Source: Smittium culicis
Lineage: Eukaryota > Kickxellomycota > Harpellomycetes > Harpellales > Legeriomycetaceae
Direction: 5' to 3'
Assembly (NCBI GenBank): GCA_001970855.1
Contig: LSSN01001067.1
Coordinates: 1 to 12,573, forward strand
Length of the DNA stretch: 12,573 nucleotides
Positions 9,920-12,573 of the stretch are shown piece by piece. The translations under genes and the position numbers were made by a program. The stretch's first letter is position 1, and each line of letters begins with the position of its first letter. Under the pieces are notes generated by a model. The model had not been told where the DNA came from. It saw only the letters and a list, made by a program, of their open reading frames with translations, and did no database searches.

Positions 9920-9938
9920 ACATATTTCAGAAATATGT
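9920..9938. promoter_or_regulatory. 19-bp perfect palindrome in the carbonic anhydrase promoter region
   Basis: ACATATTTC, one central A, then GAAATATGT form 9-bp arms with perfect dyad symmetry. The site follows the TATA-like element and lies about 138 nt before the start codon. It could be a transcription-factor dyad site; no specific factor is recognised. The TTC-A-GAA core does not have the 2-nt spacing of a heat-shock element. Confidence 0.3.
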
Positions 9939-10075
9939 ATGTTTACATTGAGATACTTTACGCGCATATCTTCACTAAAGACGCTCTAATAACGAAAAAA
10001 ACAATCTTTTGATTTTTATTTAAGCAGTCATCAATACTTATCCTGACTCCTTCACCTATATACGACAAATAAACA

Positions 10076-11116
10076 ATGTTTTTCTCAAAACCGTGAGTTA
10101 AATATAATTTATGATATAGATATTAGCTCACTTTTTTTCCTAGTTTGATGAAACTTTTTCTAAATCAAAGTTACAATCATCTTTTACGAAATTTATTATA
10201 GCCTTGCCTTGTTGGCATCCGTTATTTCCATAGTTTCAGCAGCTCCTTTGAAACCCAAAACTTGTTAGTTATACTTTCTGAACTTATCTAAACCTTGGCT
10301 AACTCAACCCTCTATTGATATATATAATCTTGCATTTATAATTTTATACCATTAGCTGCCCAAAAAAGAAAGGATGAAATTATGGAATATGGTAAGTGCA
10401 ATTCAAAAGTTTTATTTAAGCTCAATATACTAAACTATTATTTGAGTTTATATATTTCGATCCAATTATTTCTAACGTCCCTTCTTATTTATTAAATAGC
10501 AAATACCTTACGTGGAACCGAAAAACTCATGTACCTAAACAAAGTTTGGGCTAACGAAACTCTTGCTGCTGATCCAACCTTTTTCGACAACCTCATTCTC
10601 GGACAAAGTCCTTCAATTGTTTACGTCGGTTGCTCTGACTCCAGGGTTGCTATTGATATCATAACTGAATCTTCTGAAGGCACAATCTTTGCTCACAGAA
10701 ACATTGCTAACTCTGTTACCCTCGATGACACCGATACCTTGGCCGTATTACAGTATGCTGTTGAAGACCTGAAGGTACAAGAGATTGTTATTGATGGTCA
10801 CACTTACTGTGGCGGTATCAATGCAGTTCTTCATGATTATGAAGAACTAACTGGACCGCTCTCTACATGGTTGGCTCCAATAAAAAAATTATATGACGAC
10901 AATAAAGCTACTATTGACAGTATCACTGAACCTTACCTAAAATCACGCACTCTCAGTGAAATGAACGTTAAACGTGTTGTTGACCTCGTCAACGGTTTGG
11001 ATCTTGTTGTTAATGCAAGAAATAAAGGTCAAACTGTAAACGTCCACGGATGGATCTTCTTGATGGAAAAAGGTATATTCCAAAACTTGAACATCACCAG
11101 ATCTTCAAATTTGTAA
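10076..11116 (+). CDS. Beta-class carbonic anhydrase, probably secreted, four exons
   Basis: The enzyme is a zinc-dependent catalyst of CO2 + H2O to bicarbonate + H+. Exons are 10076-10092, 10202-10263, 10356-10391 and 10500-11116, giving 243 residues. The introns are 109, 92 and 108 nt with donors GTGAGT, GTTAGT and GTAAGT and TAG acceptors. CTAAC branch-site matches lie at 10299-10303 and 10472-10476. The catalytic exon has GCSDSR (zinc ligand Cys83, Asp85-Arg87 dyad), HRNIAN at ~104-109, GHTYCGG (zinc ligands His139 and Cys142), and VHGW near the C-terminus, so all catalytic residues are present. The first exons encode MFFSKPLALLASVISIVSA, a classic signal peptide with likely cleavage at VSA|AP, then a short linker with Lys30-Arg31, a possible Kex2 site. 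Sequons at Asn57 (NET) and Asn236 (NIT) fit secretion. Fungal beta-carbonic anhydrases are usually cytosolic or mitochondrial. The catalytic exon is certain; the upstream exons are inferred from frame and splice signals. Without them the last two exons could start at ATG 10382 and give 208 residues with no signal peptide. The start has A at -3. Confidence 0.86.
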
Positions 11117-12182
11117 TTATTTACCTATAAAATTTTGCGTTTTAGCTTGAACTATTATTATAGAATTTTTAATTTTTTTATAATAAATAGCCTATTTTCC
11201 AACTTGATTTTAAATTATTTATGGTACAAGTAATAACACGCTTGGGAAAATACAACAATTATTATTTCTTTTTATACTATTATAAGATCTCGACATATAT
11301 TTTATACGCTTTTAAAATATCATTTTATTTAACTAGCAAGTAAATAATTCTCTCATGCATGCATAAATTACTTGACCACGTTTTTAATTCAAAAACTCCT
11401 TGTTTTGATATAATAGATTGATTTAATGTTATATAATTTTGTATAACACAGTATAAAAAACCACATCCTTTTAATTGTATTTCTTTTTCGCGTTTTTGAA
11501 AATAGCCAAAAGATTAATAGTATGGTAGATTTATATACTATCTAGTAATTTCAAAAAAAACATTTTCTGTTTTTGTATTTAAATTAAAATACTCTACAGT
11601 TTATATTTACTGGTATAAACAATAAAATACCACCACATGAAGAATATCTGCAAAGGTTAAGTACTTTTTGCTTAATACTCTTCATAGATCAAGATTATAT
11701 ATATTTCAGATATTATATGGCCCTTTTTAATGAGAGAATTTATACTCAACAAAAAATTAGTTTCACAAATGTTGAGCATAAATCGCTTACCCCTCTCTAC
11801 ATTAATACTTTTAAGATTTTTAAATATTTGATATCGGTTAGATCATGAAATAATTAGATTAAATGAGATTTTAATAATTCTTATATAATAAAATGGATTG
11901 ATTCTATACTAATATTCCACTTTTAAGCTGATTGGCTAAATTTGAAGTTCAAAAATTAAAATTTAGCGTCAGCATTTTACAGGTTAATAGATATGGCTCA
12001 TCAAACAACTAACTGATCTTCAATTGTTTACTAGGTCTGAATTTTAATATCTACCAAGATAGTTCGAGAAAATGTTGATCTAAAGTTATTTGAATTATAC
12101 TTCAGAGATTATGTATATTGAGTGTTATCGTCTTATTAGATAAAATTAAACCAATAAAAAAAAATAAAATTAATTATGATAA
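11117..12182. other. AT-rich intergenic DNA between the carbonic anhydrase gene and the octamer array
   Basis: Apart from the candidate poly(A) signal near 11182, nothing recognisable is seen: no open frame, no RNA gene, and no copy of either miniature-element family. Confidence 0.45.
11182..11187 (+). terminator. Candidate poly(A) signal of the carbonic anhydrase gene
   Basis: This AATAAA hexamer lies 66 nt after the carbonic anhydrase stop codon, within T-rich DNA, a plausible distance for a fungal 3' UTR. The DNA is so AT-rich that chance hexamers are common. Confidence 0.4.
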
Positions 12183-12573
12183 AATGAACCAATGAACTAA
12201 TGAACTAATGAACTAATGAACTAATGAACTAATGAACTAATGAACTAATGAACTAATGAACTAATGAACTAATGAACTAATGAACTAATGAACTAATGAA
12301 CTAATGAACTAATGAACTAATGAACTAATGAACTAATGAACTAATGAACTAATGAACTAATGAACTAATGAACTAATGAACTAATGAACTAATGAACTAA
12401 TGAACTAATGAACTAATGAACTAATGAACTAATGAACTAATGAACTAATGAACTAATGAACTAATGAACTAATGAACTAATGAACTAATGAACTAATGAA
12501 CTAATGAACTAATGAACTAATGAACTAATGAACTAATGAACTAATGAACTAATGAACTAATGAACTAATGAAC
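12183..12573 (+). repeat. Perfect octamer tandem array (AATGAACT)n, about 48 copies, reaching the window end
   Basis: One degenerate unit (AATGAACC, 12183-12190) is followed by 47 exact copies of AATGAACT plus 7 bases, with no mismatch over 383 bp, running off the end. All six frames contain stops because the 24-nt super-period includes TGA and TAA (TAG on the other strand), so it is not coding. Neither strand has the G-runs of known telomeric repeats. A young, homogeneous minisatellite is the best call. Confidence 0.95.

Larger units (their letters stand above)
9672..10075 (+). other. Probable promoter and 5' UTR region of the carbonic anhydrase gene
   Basis: No coding potential is seen. 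The stretch holds the TATA-like element and palindrome listed separately, and a C/T-rich TCCTGACTCCTTCACC segment just before the proposed start codon at 10076. Confidence 0.35.

Noticed and set aside
10182..10266. Decayed secreted-protein pseudogene with an ACG start and a frameshift
   Set aside because: The leader-like frame is explained without any damage as exon 2 of the carbonic anhydrase, entered through an intron from 10093 to 10201.
10374..10538. Overlapping upstream ORF from the ATG at 10374, out of frame with the enzyme
   Set aside because: It only matters if transcription starts just before 10374. With the four-exon model this ATG lies inside an exon in another frame and needs no explanation.
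10529..11116. Carbonic anhydrase starting at the ATG at 10529
   Set aside because: The reading frame continues upstream to an acceptor at 10499, and conserved helix residues (NTLRGTEKL) precede this ATG. Upstream exons give a better, longer protein.
12183..12573. Terminal octamer array as a telomere
   Set aside because: The strand running to the end carries only isolated G residues, unlike known telomeric repeats. The end of the window may simply be an assembly break. Kept as a finding, not as a call.
1..12573. tRNA or rRNA genes, CRISPR arrays
   Set aside because: No T-loop/anticodon pattern, rRNA-like block or spaced direct repeat was seen by eye. The only regular array is the unspaced octamer at the end.

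Overview
The window looks like AT-rich nuclear DNA from a fungus. Short spliceosomal introns (81 to 109 nt) with GTAAGT-, GTAATT- or GTGAGT-type donors interrupt two recognisable fungal-type genes, which are clearly richer in G+C than the very AT-rich DNA around them. An AT-rich, intron-bearing, transposon-littered early-diverging ('zygomycete'-type) fungus would fit, but that placement is inference; nothing in the window fixes the taxon.

Layout. Positions 1-891 hold AT-rich DNA with a short duplicated palindromic motif and one degenerate miniature-element end, downstream of the first gene. Positions 892-3979 (minus strand) encode a complete gamma subunit of the COPI vesicle coat (Sec21 / gamma-COP, 941 residues) in four exons. 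From 3980 to about 10075 lies a 6-kb stretch with no credible gene. It is filled with decayed non-autonomous elements of two families: one of about 245-250 bp with imperfect inverted ends (called family 2 here), and one of about 188 bp with CCCTTTCCCG-like ends and TTAA target sites (family 1, piggyBac-like). One family-1 copy sits inside another in opposite orientation, with a duplicated TTAA. Positions 10076-11116 (plus strand) encode a beta-class carbonic anhydrase. Joining four exons gives it an N-terminal secretory signal peptide, a short linker with a Lys-Arg site and two N-glycosylation sequons, so it is probably secreted. The window ends in a perfect octamer tandem array of nearly 48 copies (12191-12573).

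The two genes are not an operon and have no evident joint pathway. COPI acts in Golgi-to-ER retrieval. The carbonic anhydrase would interconvert CO2 and bicarbonate, probably outside the plasma membrane. The most notable points are the reconstructed secreted beta-carbonic anhydrase, the nested TTAA elements that record past transposition, the second MITE-like family, and the terminal octamer array.
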